From the NCBI RefSeq assembly GCF_030398385.1, contig NZ_JAOAOQ010000013.1, forward strand, positions 51,300-115,299: a stretch of DNA of 64,000 nt, in the 5' to 3' direction. The notes under the pieces are model-generated. The model searched no databases, was not told where the DNA came from, and saw only the letters and a list, made by a program, of their open reading frames with translations. The translations under genes were made by a program, and so were the position numbers. This document shows positions 41,431 to 50,687 of this stretch, in pieces. This DNA comes from Aquibium sp. ELW1220 (GTDB lineage Bacteria > Pseudomonadota > Alphaproteobacteria > Rhizobiales > Rhizobiaceae). Each line of letters starts with the position of its first letter. Position 1 is the stretch's first letter.

Positions 41431-42213
41431 ATGTATCCCAACGAATTCACCAGCTACATCGACGCGGCGCAGGTGGCGCTCTACGTCTTCTGGCTGTTCT
41501 TCTTCGGCCTGGTCTTCTGGCTTCGCCGGGAGGACCGGCGTGAGGGCTATCCGCTGGAATCCGATCCGACCGGCAAGGTGAAGGACCGCGGCTTCCTGCT
41601 GCTGCCGAGCCCCAAGACCTTCCTCCTGCGCGACGGCACCACGGCCACCGCTCCCAATTTCAGGCGCGACCAACGCCCCGTCGCTGCGGTCCGCGTCGGA
41701 CCCTGGCCGGGCGCGCCGCTGACCCCGACCGGGGATCCGCTGGCCGACGGCGTCGGCCCCGCCGCCTGGGCCGAACGCCGCGAGGTGCCGGACCAGACCT
41801 GGGACGGCCACAACAAGATCGTGCCGACGCGCGTCGACGGGCATTACGGCGTGGCGTCGGGTGACGTCGACCCGCGCGGCCTGACGGTCATCGGCCTCGA
41901 CCGCAAGGCGGCCGGCACCGTCGTCGACATCTGGGTCGACCGTGCCGAGCACGTGATCCGCTACCTCGAGGTCAAGGTCGACGTGCCTGGCATCAACAAC
42001 GTGCTGATCCCGATGACGCTGTCGACGATCGAGGGATCCGATCTCTCGGGACACAGCGTCAAGGTGCGGTCGCTGAAGGCCGAACAGATCGGCAAGGCAC
42101 CGCGCCCGGCGTCGGCCGATTCCGTCACCTTCCGCGAGGAGGATCGCATCTGCGCCTATTTCGGCGGCGGCCACATGTACGCGACGCCGCTGCGCTCGGA
42201 GCCGCTGCTATGA
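41431..42213 (+). CDS. puhA: Photosynthetic reaction centre H subunit
   Basis: The 260-residue protein has a single N-terminal membrane helix (VALYVFWLFFFGLVFWL, residues 14-30) and a cytoplasmic PRC-barrel domain capping the L/M subunits near the quinone sites. The sequence GYPLESDPTG right after the helix and YFGGGHMYATP at the end are family signatures. I start at the ATG at 41431, preceded by GGGGAGAAAG. The stop overlaps puhB by 4 bp. Confidence 0.97.
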   Translation: MYPNEFTSYIDAAQVALYVFWLFFFGLVFWLRREDRREGYPLESDPTGKVKDRGFLLLPSPKTFLLRDGTTATAPNFRRDQRPVAAVRVGPWPGAPLTPTGDPLADGVGPAAWAERREVPDQTWDGHNKIVPTRVDGHYGVASGDVDPRGLTVIGLDRKAAGTVVDIWVDRAEHVIRYLEVKVDVPGINNVLIPMTLSTIEGSDLSGHSVKVRSLKAEQIGKAPRPASADSVTFREEDRICAYFGGGHMYATPLRSEPLL

Positions 42214-42887
42214 CACGGGAGCACGACGACTTCGCCTTCGAGGCCGCTCCCGGCCTGCCGGCGCCGCTGCCGCGCGGCGAACGCCTGCTGTGGCAGGGAC
42301 GGCCGCAATGGACGGCGCTCGCGCTTTCGGCGTTCAGGCTGCGCGGCGTGGCGATCTACTTCGTCCTGGTCGGCGCCTGGCGCGCCGCCTCGGTCTGGGC
42401 CAATGGCGGCGCAGCCGGCGACATCGTCGCCGCCGCCGCCTGGGTGACGCTGCTCGCCGGGATCACGCTGGCGATCCTGACGACGCTCGCCTGGTTCTAT
42501 GCGCGCACGACGGTCTATTCACTGACGTCGAAGCGCCTGCTGATCCGCTCCGGCATCGCGCTGCCGATCACGCTCGACATTCCGCTGGCGCTCGTCGAGA
42601 CCGCAGCCGTCAGGTCGGCTCCTTTCGGCACGTCGAGCATCAGTTTCGTGATCGCAAGGCCCAACCGGATCGCCTGGCTGGCGCTCTGGCCGAACGCCAC
42701 GCCTTTCGCCTTCAACCACCCGCAACCGATGCTGCGCGCCATCGCCGACGCGCCCGCGGTGGCGCCGCTGATCGCCGAGGCGATGGCCGCCACCGGACAG
42801 GGCACCGTCGGTCCGGCGGCACGCCTGCCCGGACGCGCCTCCGCCGTCGCGTCCTCGTCGCAGGGCGCCATCGGCCTGCCCGCCTGA
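42210..42887 (+). CDS. puhB: Photosynthetic complex assembly protein PuhB
   Basis: The 225-residue protein has two to three membrane helices (about residues 42-60, 70-92 and possibly another) and a PH-like domain with YARTTVYSLTSKRLLIRSGIA. In Rhodobacter, PuhB assists reaction-centre assembly and LH1 formation. Its N-terminal LPRGERLLWQGRPQW is a family hallmark. It is translationally coupled to puhA and followed by puhC. Confidence 0.93.
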   Translation: MTREHDDFAFEAAPGLPAPLPRGERLLWQGRPQWTALALSAFRLRGVAIYFVLVGAWRAASVWANGGAAGDIVAAAAWVTLLAGITLAILTTLAWFYARTTVYSLTSKRLLIRSGIALPITLDIPLALVETAAVRSAPFGTSSISFVIARPNRIAWLALWPNATPFAFNHPQPMLRAIADAPAVAPLIAEAMAATGQGTVGPAARLPGRASAVASSSQGAIGLPA

Positions 42888-42900
42888 GAAAGAGACCGTG

Positions 42901-43350
42901 ATGACCCAGGCCATCCGCCAGCCCGACCCGCTCCGCCGCCCGGCGATCGCCTGCGGCGCCCTTGCGATGATGGGTATCCTGATCGCGGCCCTCTCGCCCA
43001 AATCCGAGGCTCCGATGCCTGCGGGACCTGCAGAGGTCACCCTGCCGATCCGTTTCACGGACGCGCCGGGCGGCATCGTCGTCGTCAGCGACGCGACGAC
43101 CGGCGACCAGCTGGCGCGCCTGGGCGTCGGCGAGGGCGGCTTCGTTCGAACGACCGTGCGTGGCCTTGCGATGGCCCGCAAGAAGCGCGGCATTTCCGAT
43201 GCCACGCCCTTCGAACTCGTCCGCTATCCGGACGGGGCCTTGCGACTGGTGGATCCGGAGACCGGACGGACCATCACCTTGAATGCCTTCGGTCAGCCGA
43301 ATGCCGCAGCATTCGGTGCTTTCATCGATCAGAGGAGGGAACCGATATGA
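42901..43350 (+). CDS. puhC: Photosynthetic complex assembly protein PuhC
   Basis: The 149-residue protein has one N-terminal membrane helix (about residues 13-32), and the rest is periplasmic with conserved [18 protein letters not shown] and [20 protein letters not shown]. PuhC helps organise the RC-LH1 core. A GTG one codon earlier is in frame, but I choose the ATG at 42901. Its stop overlaps the next small gene by 4 bp. Confidence 0.92.
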   Translation: MTQAIRQPDPLRRPAIACGALAMMGILIAALSPKSEAPMPAGPAEVTLPIRFTDAPGGIVVVSDATTGDQLARLGVGEGGFVRTTVRGLAMARKKRGISDATPFELVRYPDGALRLVDPETGRTITLNAFGQPNAAAFGAFIDQRREPI

Positions 43351-43649
43351 TCGAGCATCTTGGACTGGGACGCGAGAAGATCGACGTCCGCTGCATCATC
43401 GAGATCGAGAACACCTGGGAAAGCCTGCATGCCCATGTCGAACTGGACGGCGTCGACGTCGGTCCGGGCGACGAGGTGCACGTGCAGGGCGGCGAGATCG
43501 TCGTGCCCTATGGCGAGCGCGTGACGCTCGAGCGGATGGCCACCGTCACCAAGGCCGCCGCGCCCGAACGCCTGTGGGTCAGGATGACCGGCGACTTCGA
43601 GTTCATGGAACTGCTGGAGTTCAGCTTCTCGTCGGGGAGGGCGTCATGA
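43347..43649 (+). CDS. Small conserved soluble protein between puhC and acsF
   Basis: The 100-residue acidic protein has no membrane segment or signal and is predicted beta-rich ([21 protein letters not shown]). A strong AGGAGGGA precedes its ATG, and it overlaps both puhC and acsF by 4 bp, so it must be expressed with them. Similar small unnamed genes occupy this spot in other alphaproteobacterial PGCs. A helper role for the AcsF cyclase, which needs accessory proteins in several phototrophs, is possible but unproven. Confidence 0.85.
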   Translation: MIEHLGLGREKIDVRCIIEIENTWESLHAHVELDGVDVGPGDEVHVQGGEIVVPYGERVTLERMATVTKAAAPERLWVRMTGDFEFMELLEFSFSSGRAS

Positions 43650-44710
43650 CCATCGAGAAACTGTCGCTGAAGGCGGCCGATACCGACGGAATGGCAGCGC
43701 AGTCGACGCTGCTCTCGCCGCGCTTCTACACCACCGATTTCGAGGCGCTCGACCGCATGGACGTGTCGAGCGTCCGGGGCGAATGGGACGCGCTGCTGCA
43801 GGAGATGGAGGACGATCCGAACCGCGGCCATTTCAAGCGCAACGAGGACTGGGACAAGATCGACTTCGAGGCGCTGCCGGAAGGGCTGCGCAACGAGTTC
43901 GTCGACTTCCTGGTCTCGTCGCTGACGGCCGAGTTCTCGGGCTGCGTGCTCTACAAGGAAATGAAGAAGCGCGGCAAGAACCCGGAGATGGTTCGCCTGT
44001 TCGGGCTGATGAGCCGCGACGAGGCGCGCCATGCCGGCTTCATCAACGACTCGCTCAAGGAGTTCGGGATCGGCGTCAATCTCGGCTTCCTGACCAAGGC
44101 CAAGAAGTACACCTATTTCCGGCCCAAGTTCATCTTCTACGCCACCTACCTGTCCGAGAAGATCGGCTATGCGCGCTACATCAACATCTACCGCCATTTC
44201 GAGCGGCATCCCGAGCGGCGCTTCCACCCGATCTTCAAGTGGTTCGAGAAGTGGTGCAACGACGAGTTCCGCCACGGCGAGGCCTTCGCGCTGCTGATGC
44301 GGGCCAATCCGGACTATCTGAAGGGGATGAACCGGCTCTGGGTGCGCTTCTTCGTGCTGGCGGTCTATGCCACCATGTATGTGCGCGATCACGCCCGGCC
44401 GGAGTTCCACAAGGCGCTGGGCATGGATCCGACCGAGTACGACTACAAGGTCTTCCGGCTGACGAGCGAGATCACCCGGCAGGTGTTTCCGCTGGTGCTC
44501 GACATCGACCATCCGCGCTTCCGCAAGGGGCTGGAGAAGCTTCGCCGCATCAACGAGAAGGCGGATGCGATCAAGGGCAACGGCATTGGCGCCCGGATCC
44601 GGCGCGCGGGCTGCGGCCTGTCGGCGGCGATGACCTTCGTGTCGCTCTACACGATCCCGACGATCGAGAACGAACTGCCCGACACCAGCCGCATGCAGCC
44701 GGTGTGGTAG
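43646..44710 (+). CDS. acsF: Aerobic Mg-protoporphyrin IX monomethyl ester oxidative cyclase
   Basis: The 354-residue di-iron enzyme forms the fifth ring of bacteriochlorophyll using O2. Carboxylate/histidine iron motifs are RDEARH (residues 124-129) and NDEFRH (205-210), with the further glutamates near 96 and 105. The sequence is full length. Its presence, together with the absence of bchE in this window, fits an organism making pigment under oxic or microoxic conditions. The start overlaps the small upstream gene by 4 bp, and puhE follows 8 bp later. Confidence 0.97.
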   Translation: MTIEKLSLKAADTDGMAAQSTLLSPRFYTTDFEALDRMDVSSVRGEWDALLQEMEDDPNRGHFKRNEDWDKIDFEALPEGLRNEFVDFLVSSLTAEFSGCVLYKEMKKRGKNPEMVRLFGLMSRDEARHAGFINDSLKEFGIGVNLGFLTKAKKYTYFRPKFIFYATYLSEKIGYARYINIYRHFERHPERRFHPIFKWFEKWCNDEFRHGEAFALLMRANPDYLKGMNRLWVRFFVLAVYATMYVRDHARPEFHKALGMDPTEYDYKVFRLTSEITRQVFPLVLDIDHPRFRKGLEKLRRINEKADAIKGNGIGARIRRAGCGLSAAMTFVSLYTIPTIENELPDTSRMQPVW

Positions 44711-44718
44711 GAGGCATC

Positions 44719-45552
44719 ATGTCCGGATACGCGGCGCCCGCCCTTTTCGCCCTGTTCGCCTGGTGGTTCTCCACCGGGGCGATCATCTGGCTGGACGGGC
44801 TGCCGCGCGTCACCTTCAAGTGGACCATGGCCGGCGCCACGGCGCTGGCCGCGGCCGGCTTCTGGCTGCTCTGGGCGTCGGCCGGCGGGACGGACGCGCA
44901 CGACGCCTACCTCGCCTTCTGCGGCGTGCTGGCGGTCTGGGCCTGGCTCGAATCCAGCCTCTATCTCGGCTTCGTCACCGGCCTGCCGATCGAACGCTGC
45001 GCGCATGACTGCAAGGGATGGCGCCATTTCGGCCATGCGCTGAAGGCAAACATCTGGCACGAGCTCGCCATCGTCGCCCTGTTCGGCGTGGTGCTGTGGA
45101 TCTCGTGGGAGGCTCCCAACAAGACCGGGCTGTGGACGTTCCTGATCCTGTGGTGGATGCACGAGAGCGCGCGGCTGAACGTCTTCCTGGGTGTCAGGAA
45201 CCTGAACGAGCACTTCCTGCCCGAGCACCTGGAATTCCTGAAGGGGTTCATGCGCAAGGCCGACATGAACCTCCTGTTTCCGGTCTCGGTGACCGTATCC
45301 ACCGTGGTGTGCGCGCTGACGGCCTTCGCGGCCTTCGGCGCAGAGACCGATTTCGAGCGCACGAGCATGATGTTCCTCACGACCATCATGGCGCTCGCCA
45401 TCATCGAGCACTGGTTTCTCATCCTTCCGCTGCCCTTCGAGGCCCTGTGGAACTGGAGCCTGGGCTCGAGAGACCGGCCCGCGAAACCGCCGGCGGGCGC
45501 GCGCCGGATCAGCCCGGCCGCGAAGATCAAGCAACCGAGGCCGGCCGCATGA
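44719..45552 (+). CDS. puhE: Putative photosynthetic complex assembly protein PuhE
   Basis: The 277-residue protein belongs to the PuhE/DUF3623 family. It has about seven hydrophobic segments, with [21 protein letters not shown] and [20 protein letters not shown] as hallmarks, and a basic, proline-rich C-terminal tail. In Rhodobacter, PuhE affects pigment production or assembly, with the mechanism unknown. TAGGAGG precedes the ATG. It sits between acsF and hemA as in Rhodobacterales-type clusters. Confidence 0.93.
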   Translation: MSGYAAPALFALFAWWFSTGAIIWLDGLPRVTFKWTMAGATALAAAGFWLLWASAGGTDAHDAYLAFCGVLAVWAWLESSLYLGFVTGLPIERCAHDCKGWRHFGHALKANIWHELAIVALFGVVLWISWEAPNKTGLWTFLILWWMHESARLNVFLGVRNLNEHFLPEHLEFLKGFMRKADMNLLFPVSVTVSTVVCALTAFAAFGAETDFERTSMMFLTTIMALAIIEHWFLILPLPFEALWNWSLGSRDRPAKPPAGARRISPAAKIKQPRPAA

Positions 45553-45614
45553 GCGGCCGCGCCGGACGACCAGGACCGGCAAGACCGCGTCCGCGCATGG
45601 AGGAGGACTGCCCC

Positions 45615-46829
45615 GTGAACTTCGAAGCCTTTTTCGCCACGAAGCTCGATGGCCTGCGCGGCGAGGGTCGCTACCGGGTCTTTGCCGATCTGGAACGGCA
45701 GCGGGGGACGTTTCCGCGGGCGACCCGCCATGTCGACGGCCAGACGCGCGAGGTCACCGTCTGGTGCTCGAACGACTATCTCGGCATGGGCCAGCACCCC
45801 AAGGTGATCGCCGCCATGCACGAGGCGATCGACCGCTGCGGGGCGGGCGCCGGCGGCACGCGCAACATCTCCGGCACCAATCACTACCACGTGCTGCTCG
45901 AGGCCGAACTCGCCGACCTGCACGGCAAGGAATCAGCGCTGCTGTTCACCTCGGGCTACGTCTCGAACTGGGCCGCACTCGGCACGCTCGGCTCGACGAT
46001 CCCGGACTGCGTCATCCTGTCGGACGCCGGCAACCATGCCTCGATGATCGAGGGCATCCGCCAGTCGAAGGCCGAGCGCCGCATCTGGCGCCACAACGAC
46101 GTCGAGGACCTCGACCGCATCCTGTCGGAATACGGGCCGGAACGGCCGAAGATCGTGGCCTTCGAGAGCGTCTATTCGATGGACGGCGACATCGCGCCGA
46201 TCGCCGAGATCCTGGCGGTGTGCGAGAAGCACGGCGCGATGAGCTATCTTGACGAGGTGCATGCGGTCGGCCTCTACGGGCCGCGCGGCGGCGGCATCGC
46301 CGAGCGCGAGGGGCTGATGGACCGCGTGACGCTGATCGAGGGGACGCTGGGCAAAGCTTTCGGGGTCGTCGGCGGCTACATCGCCGGCTCGGCGGCGCTG
46401 TGCGACTACATCCGCTCGTTTGCGAGCGGATTCATCTTCACCACCGCCCTGCCGCCGCATGTGGCGGCCGGCGCGCGGGCCTCGATCCGGCACCTGAAGG
46501 AGAGCCAGATGGAGCGCGCCCGCCACCAGGAGCGGGTGCGCAAGGTGCGTGCGCGGCTCGACGCGATCGGCATCCCGACCATGCCGAACCCCAGCCACAT
46601 CGTGCCGGTGATGGTGGGCGACGCGGCCAAGTGCAAATGGCTGTCGGACCTCCTGCTCGACAGCCACGGCATCTACGTGCAGCCGATCAACTACCCGACC
46701 GTGCCGCGCAAGACCGAGCGGCTGCGCATCACGCCGACGCCGTTACACACCGACGCCGACATCGACCACCTCGCCGGCGCCCTGTCGGAACTCTGGTCGC
46801 GCTGCGCGCTGGCCAGGAAGGTGGCATGA
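45615..46829 (+). CDS. hemA: 5-aminolevulinate synthase
   Basis: The 404-residue PLP enzyme condenses glycine and succinyl-CoA, the first committed step of tetrapyrrole synthesis in alphaproteobacteria. The glycine-rich [17 protein letters not shown] and the PLP lysine in EGTLGKAFG are present. I choose the GTG at 45615, preceded by AGGAGGA and matching the family N-terminus ([13 protein letters not shown]). An in-frame ATG lies six codons earlier but has no better ribosome site. Its place after puhE couples precursor supply to the photosynthesis genes. Confidence 0.96.
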   Translation: MNFEAFFATKLDGLRGEGRYRVFADLERQRGTFPRATRHVDGQTREVTVWCSNDYLGMGQHPKVIAAMHEAIDRCGAGAGGTRNISGTNHYHVLLEAELADLHGKESALLFTSGYVSNWAALGTLGSTIPDCVILSDAGNHASMIEGIRQSKAERRIWRHNDVEDLDRILSEYGPERPKIVAFESVYSMDGDIAPIAEILAVCEKHGAMSYLDEVHAVGLYGPRGGGIAEREGLMDRVTLIEGTLGKAFGVVGGYIAGSAALCDYIRSFASGFIFTTALPPHVAAGARASIRHLKESQMERARHQERVRKVRARLDAIGIPTMPNPSHIVPVMVGDAAKCKWLSDLLLDSHGIYVQPINYPTVPRKTERLRITPTPLHTDADIDHLAGALSELWSRCALARKVA

Positions 46830-46860
46830 CGGCCGGGATGATGGACGGGAGTTGGAGACG

Positions 46861-47448
46861 ATGATGTCCGCCACCGCGATTTCGCAGCGGCTCGATCCGG
46901 CGGAGGAGACCATCGTCGCGATCGCAGGCGACGGGTCCTTCCTGCCGGTGTGCAAGCTCGACGCCCATTATCGCGGCCAGAAGCACCTCGCGGTGTCGGT
47001 CTTCGTCTTTGCCGGCGCCCGCTTGCTGGTGCAGCGCCGGGCGTCGGGCAAGTACCATTCCGGCGGCCAGTGGGCCAATTCCTGCTGCACCCATCCCAAC
47101 TGGGCCGAGGCGCCCGCTGCCTGCGCCCGCCGACGCCTCCTGGAGGAACTCGGCTTCACGCTGCCGCTCTCGGCGCGCAACGTCGTGGACTACCGCGCCG
47201 ACGTCGGCAACGGCATGATCGAGAACGAACGGGTCCACATCTTCGAGGCGCATGTTTCGCCCGCCGCCGCGGCCGGAGGCGCCGCGGCACTTCCGCTCGA
47301 CCGCTTCGACCCGGCCGAGGTGCAGGCCGTTGCCTGGCTCGACCGGGACGAGCTGCACGCGGCGATCGCCGCCGACCCGCAGTCCTTCACCCCGTGGTTC
47401 CGGATCTATCTCGACCGCTGGAGCGAGCTCGGCCTGCAGGCCGCCTGA
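46861..47448 (+). CDS. idi: Isopentenyl-diphosphate delta-isomerase (type 1)
   Basis: The 195-residue Nudix-fold enzyme interconverts IPP and DMAPP, feeding CrtE and the geranylgeranyl tail of bacteriochlorophyll. The active-site cysteine motif WANSCCTHPNW and the metal/Nudix segment RRLLEELGF are visible. Two ATGs occur in tandem at 46861 and 46864, and an in-frame TTG at 46852 lies within the ribosome-site region. It ends the long plus-strand unit. In Rhodobacter idi lies near bchP instead. Confidence 0.94.
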   Translation: MMSATAISQRLDPAEETIVAIAGDGSFLPVCKLDAHYRGQKHLAVSVFVFAGARLLVQRRASGKYHSGGQWANSCCTHPNWAEAPAACARRRLLEELGFTLPLSARNVVDYRADVGNGMIENERVHIFEAHVSPAAAAGGAAALPLDRFDPAEVQAVAWLDRDELHAAIAADPQSFTPWFRIYLDRWSELGLQAA

Positions 47449-48006
47449 GCCGGCCTCGCTCGGCTGACCCGGCTACGGCTCCGCCAACCTATCGCCACCC
47501 TTCATCGCCTGAGTTCGAAGGAGCCCGTGTCCCCACAGGGAAGCGGGCTCTTCGTCGCTTGATGCGATCGCGGCGGGAGACGGGGCGTTGGCCGCTGCTT
47601 TCGCCGGCCATGCCATGGGCGATGAGGCTCGATACCGGTGGAGGGCGGCCGCGCGGAAGGGGCCGTGCGGCAAGCGGTCTGCCCCGTGGCGACCTCCTCC
47701 CGGCGATCCCATCCTTGAAGACCCTCCGCATGCCTCGATGGGGCGGGAGGGGCGGCCGTCGGTGGTCGAGGCGGGTTCGACGGAGGCGGTCGGGCACCGT
47801 CAGATCGACGGGCGACGACCGCGATGCGCGGCGCCGGCCGACTGCGTCGTCGGGAAACGGCGAGGGCCCGGATCCTGCTCGGATCCGGGCCCTTTCCTTC
47901 AGGACGAACAGGAGGGGACGTCCGTCCCGGTCGCGGCGAAGGCGTTGCGATCCCGCCTGTCGCCGACGTCGAACCGGGCTTCCGCAGGTCGCCCGGCCCG
48001 TTTCGA
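47449..48006. other. 558-bp gap between convergent idi and pufM
   Basis: No credible gene is present. In particular, no CxxCH haem motif or membrane helix that would indicate pufC or pufX is encoded after pufM. The gap holds an imperfect hairpin near 47518-47555 (GGAGCCCG / CGGGCTC) and a strong terminator hairpin at 47863-47893. The remainder looks like GC-rich spacer. Confidence 0.6.
47863..47893. terminator. Terminator hairpin between pufM and idi
   Basis: Perfect 13-bp arms AGGGCCCGGATCC / GGATCCGGGCCCT enclose a 5-base loop. On the plus strand TTCCTTC follows, giving an imperfect T-run. It is 114 bp past the pufM stop and could terminate both the puf transcript (minus) and readthrough from idi (plus). 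Confidence 0.7.
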
Positions 48007-48930
48007 TCAGCCCGGAGCGAGCCCGTGCTTTACGCCCCAGCCGAACCAGTCGTCGACGACGGTTCCCGTGAGCAGGATGCCGATGCCGCCGGTCAGCGGG
48101 CAGAGGACGGCGAACCACCAGGCCCAGCGATGGATGGATTCCATCGTGGCGTTGAAGCCCATCGTCCAACGCCAGAACAGCGCCGCGCGCTCCGAGGCCG
48201 TGCCGCGGTCGACGATCTGCTCGATCTCGCGTTCGCCGCCGAAGCGGCTGACGGCCAGGATGGTCGCGCCGTGCATGGCAAACAGCACGGCCGAACCGTA
48301 GAGGAAGGCGATGGAGAGCGCGTGGAAGGGATTGTAGAACAGGTTCCCGTAAATCAGGGAGAAGTTGTTCGTCCAGTCCAGGTGCGGGAAGATGCCGAAA
48401 GGCACGCCCTCGCTCCACGATCCCATCAGCAGCGGGCGGATGAAGCCGAGCACGAGATAGAGCCAGATCGCCGAGGCGAACGCCCAGGGCACGTGCGTGC
48501 CCATGCCGAGCGCCCGGGCGCGGCGGTACATGCGGGCCCACCACAGCAGGATCGCCGAGGTGAGGAAGAAGCCGGCCATCAGCCACCATCCGCCTTCCTT
48601 CAGCGGCGGCAGGATGCGCAACCCGTGCTCGGGCAGGGGCGGATCGAGCGACAGCCAGAAGAACTGCTTGATGAATTCCTGCGGGTCCCAGTTGACCTTG
48701 GCCAGCATGTTAAGGCCGATGATCTCGATGGCGACGAAGCCGCACATCAGCGATGCGAGGCCAAGCCAGCCGAGATAGATCGGGCCGATCTGCGCGTCGC
48801 CGAAGCGGCCGAACAGATGAACGAAGCGCGACTGCGTCTCGCGGTTCCAGATCCCGGCGGGGATCGGCACGCCCATGTCGGGAGCGCCGCGCACCTGAAC
48901 CCGGGTGAAGATGTTCTGATTCTCGAGCAT
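48007..48930 (-). CDS. pufM: Photosynthetic reaction centre M subunit
   Basis: The 307-residue five-helix protein binds the special-pair and accessory bacteriochlorophylls and the QA quinone. Ligand histidines occur in NPFHALS and FAMHGATI, and the non-haem iron glutamate lies in GGEREIEQI. The N-terminus YLGWLG/GPIYLG region is typical. GGAGGAGACC precedes the ATG at 48930, 11 bp after pufL. It is the last gene of the puf unit here. The extended C-terminus ([10 protein letters not shown]) shows no sign of a pufC start. Confidence 0.97.
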   Translation of the reverse strand: MLENQNIFTRVQVRGAPDMGVPIPAGIWNRETQSRFVHLFGRFGDAQIGPIYLGWLGLASLMCGFVAIEIIGLNMLAKVNWDPQEFIKQFFWLSLDPPLPEHGLRILPPLKEGGWWLMAGFFLTSAILLWWARMYRRARALGMGTHVPWAFASAIWLYLVLGFIRPLLMGSWSEGVPFGIFPHLDWTNNFSLIYGNLFYNPFHALSIAFLYGSAVLFAMHGATILAVSRFGGEREIEQIVDRGTASERAALFWRWTMGFNATMESIHRWAWWFAVLCPLTGGIGILLTGTVVDDWFGWGVKHGLAPG

Positions 48931-48941
48931 GGTCTCCTCCC

Positions 48942-49766
48942 TCAGCTCCAGACCGGGATCCGGCGCCACCATTCCCACCATTCCGACCAGGCCTCGGTCC
49001 AGAGCGGCCCGGAGATGATGATGCAGACCGCGCTCCAGAAGGATGCCGAGATGGCTAGGAACAGGCCGAGCCGGTGGATGCCCAGCGTGCCGATCGAATA
49101 GCCGATCGTGTCGCGGAAATAGGTGTTCTCGTGTTCGGCGGTCTTCACCGCCTGGCCCTTCTTCGGATTGGTGGCCGACAGGATCAGGCCGCCGTGCAGG
49201 GCGAGCGCCAGGCAGTTGGTGAAGAAGAAGGTGATCGCGATCATGTGCGCGGGATTGTAGTGGAAGTTCCCGTAGGCGTAGCCCGTGGCCGAGACCCAAT
49301 CGAGATGGGTGAAGATGCCGTAGGGAAAGCCGTAGGACCACGCGCCCATGAGCACCGGCCGGAAGACGACCAGCGTGACATAGGCGAGGATCGCGAAGGA
49401 AAAGGCCCAGGGCACGTGCATGCCCATGCCCAGCTTGCGGGCGATCTCGGCCTGGCGCAGCGCCCAGGAGCCGAAGGCACCGATGGCGCAGATGGTGATC
49501 ACCTGCCACAGCCCGCCTTCCTTGAGCGGCGCGAAGCCCAGCCCGATTTCCTCGGCCGGCGGGTTGATCGAGATCTGCCAGATGTTCCAGGTGGGGCCGA
49601 GCGATGCGCCATAGACGATCAGCGCGGTTCCCAGCGCGGTAAAGAAGATGGTCGTGACCCCGAAGAAGCCGACATAGAAGGGGCCGACCCAGAAGTCGAA
49701 AAGGTCGCCGCCGAGCAAGGTACCGCCCCTGACCCGGTATTTGCGTTCAAAACTCAGCATCGCCAT
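48942..49766 (-). CDS. pufL: Photosynthetic reaction centre L subunit
   Basis: The 274-residue five-helix protein pairs with PufM. The opening [21 protein letters not shown] and the histidine-containing segments [21 protein letters not shown] and [10 protein letters not shown] supply bacteriochlorophyll and iron ligands and the QB pocket. GGGGGAGG lies upstream of the ATG at 49766; a second ATG two codons later matches the usual start of the family. It is preceded by a stable hairpin separating it from the antenna genes. Confidence 0.97.
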   Translation of the reverse strand: MAMLSFERKYRVRGGTLLGGDLFDFWVGPFYVGFFGVTTIFFTALGTALIVYGASLGPTWNIWQISINPPAEEIGLGFAPLKEGGLWQVITICAIGAFGSWALRQAEIARKLGMGMHVPWAFSFAILAYVTLVVFRPVLMGAWSYGFPYGIFTHLDWVSATGYAYGNFHYNPAHMIAITFFFTNCLALALHGGLILSATNPKKGQAVKTAEHENTYFRDTIGYSIGTLGIHRLGLFLAISASFWSAVCIIISGPLWTEAWSEWWEWWRRIPVWS

Positions 49767-49828
49767 GTCGAGCCTCCCCCATCAGGGCGCGATTTGCGCG
49801 GCGCGACGGCGCCGCCGAATTGGATCGG

Positions 49829-49854
49829 CGCGGGCGGCACGGCAGCCGCCCGCG
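49829..49854 (-). promoter_or_regulatory. Intercistronic hairpin between pufA and pufL
   Basis: CGCGGGCGGC and GCCGCCCGCG form a perfect 10-bp stem with a 6-base loop in the 118-bp gap. No T-run follows. In Rhodobacter, stem-loops at this place protect the pufBA segment from 3' exonucleases, giving excess antenna over reaction-centre mRNA. The same role is inferred here. Confidence 0.6.
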
Positions 49855-49884
49855 TCATTCTCGGTTCCGTCCCGGCCTCGCCCG

Positions 49885-50067
49885 TCAGGCGACGTCGGCG
49901 ACCAGCTCCACCGTGGCGGCGGCAGCGGCAGGCCGCGGCCCTTCCAGCCAGTTGAAGCGGTCGGTGCTGAGCAGGATGAAATGAATCACCAGCGCCAGCA
50001 CGAACAGGAAGGTGAAAAGTGCGACCAGCGACCTGCGCGGATCGAACAGAAGCCAGATTCTCCACAT
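49885..50067 (-). CDS. pufA: Light-harvesting 1 alpha chain
   Basis: The 60-residue antenna polypeptide has a short cytoplasmic N-terminus ([14 protein letters not shown]), one membrane helix and the bacteriochlorophyll-ligand histidine in [10 protein letters not shown] followed by the tryptophan of FNWL. This is the LH1 alpha pattern. The alanine- and valine-rich C-terminal tail ([15 protein letters not shown]) is longer than the core. GGGGGAA precedes the ATG. It lies 13 bp after pufB. Confidence 0.96.
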   Translation of the reverse strand: MWRIWLLFDPRRSLVALFTFLFVLALVIHFILLSTDRFNWLEGPRPAAAAATVELVADVA

Positions 50068-50080
50068 CGTATGTTCCCCC

Positions 50081-50302
50081 TTATCCGACGAGCGAGAGGA
50101 GGGCGCTCGTGATCGGCTGCACGCCGTTCTCGAGCGATGCGTAGCCTTCCGGCCCGGGAAGCCACGGACGCCACATCCAGGCGAGGATGTGGGCGATGAC
50201 CGCGACGATCACGAACGCAATAAAGCTACTCATGAACACGGAATGGAATTCCCTGGCTTCCGCTTCAGAGAGCCCCGACAGGGACCCGTCACTAGCAGCC
50301 AT
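50081..50302 (-). CDS. pufB: Light-harvesting 1 beta chain
   Basis: The 73-residue antenna polypeptide has the LH beta core [20 protein letters not shown] and the ligand motif [14 protein letters not shown]. Two histidines are present, the second binding bacteriochlorophyll. The tail after PWLPG (about 25 residues, to LLSLVG) is unusually long for LH1 beta, which commonly ends soon after this motif. AAGGAGG lies 6 bases before the ATG. It is the first antenna gene after pufQ. Confidence 0.95.
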   Translation of the reverse strand: MAASDGSLSGLSEAEAREFHSVFMSSFIAFVIVAVIAHILAWMWRPWLPGPEGYASLENGVQPITSALLSLVG

Positions 50303-50425
50303 GGCTACCTCCTTCAGTTCGGCCTTTCGGCCATGAACCGGACGGTGATTCGTCCGGCGGTTGTGCCGGCGGCCCGCGGGCCGTCGACCTCCTCCGTCAG
50401 GTTGCCCTGCCGGAAGCTCTGTCGT

Positions 50426-50659
50426 TCACCGGAAGGCGAACGGAATGCAGGACCGGGCGGCCGCGCGGGCCTCCGAGAAGACGTTGCGCCGCGGAACGCG
50501 CCGTGCCTCGACCAGGCCGACGAGCCCGAGAAGGCGCTCGATGACGACGGCGAGGAGGAACAGCGGATAGGCCAGGATGCAGATCAGCCGGTATTCGCGC
50601 TGTTCCGCGCGACGGCGGTTGTGGCGCGGGTAACGGGCGTCCATCTCGATGCTTGCCAT
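50426..50659 (-). CDS. pufQ: PufQ cytochrome subunit / bacteriochlorophyll formation factor
   Basis: The 77-residue protein has a basic N-terminus (RYPRHNRRRAEQREYRL), one membrane helix (ICILAYPLFLLAVVIERLLGL) and a basic C-terminus, as in PufQ. In Rhodobacter, PufQ is needed for normal bacteriochlorophyll formation. The ATG at 50659 has GGGGAGAA upstream. It lies 28 bp after bchZ and 123 bp before pufB, so the puf promoter probably lies in bchZ. Confidence 0.88.
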   Translation of the reverse strand: MASIEMDARYPRHNRRRAEQREYRLICILAYPLFLLAVVIERLLGLVGLVEARRVPRRNVFSEARAAARSCIPFAFR

Positions 50660-50687
50660 GATCGTTCTCCCCTGGTTTTCCCGCTCG

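Noticed and set aside
47489-48589. 366-codon minus-strand frame after pufM, considered as pufC
   Set aside because: It overlaps pufM in another frame, lacks CxxCH haem motifs and a lipoprotein or signal sequence, and is compositionally a shadow.
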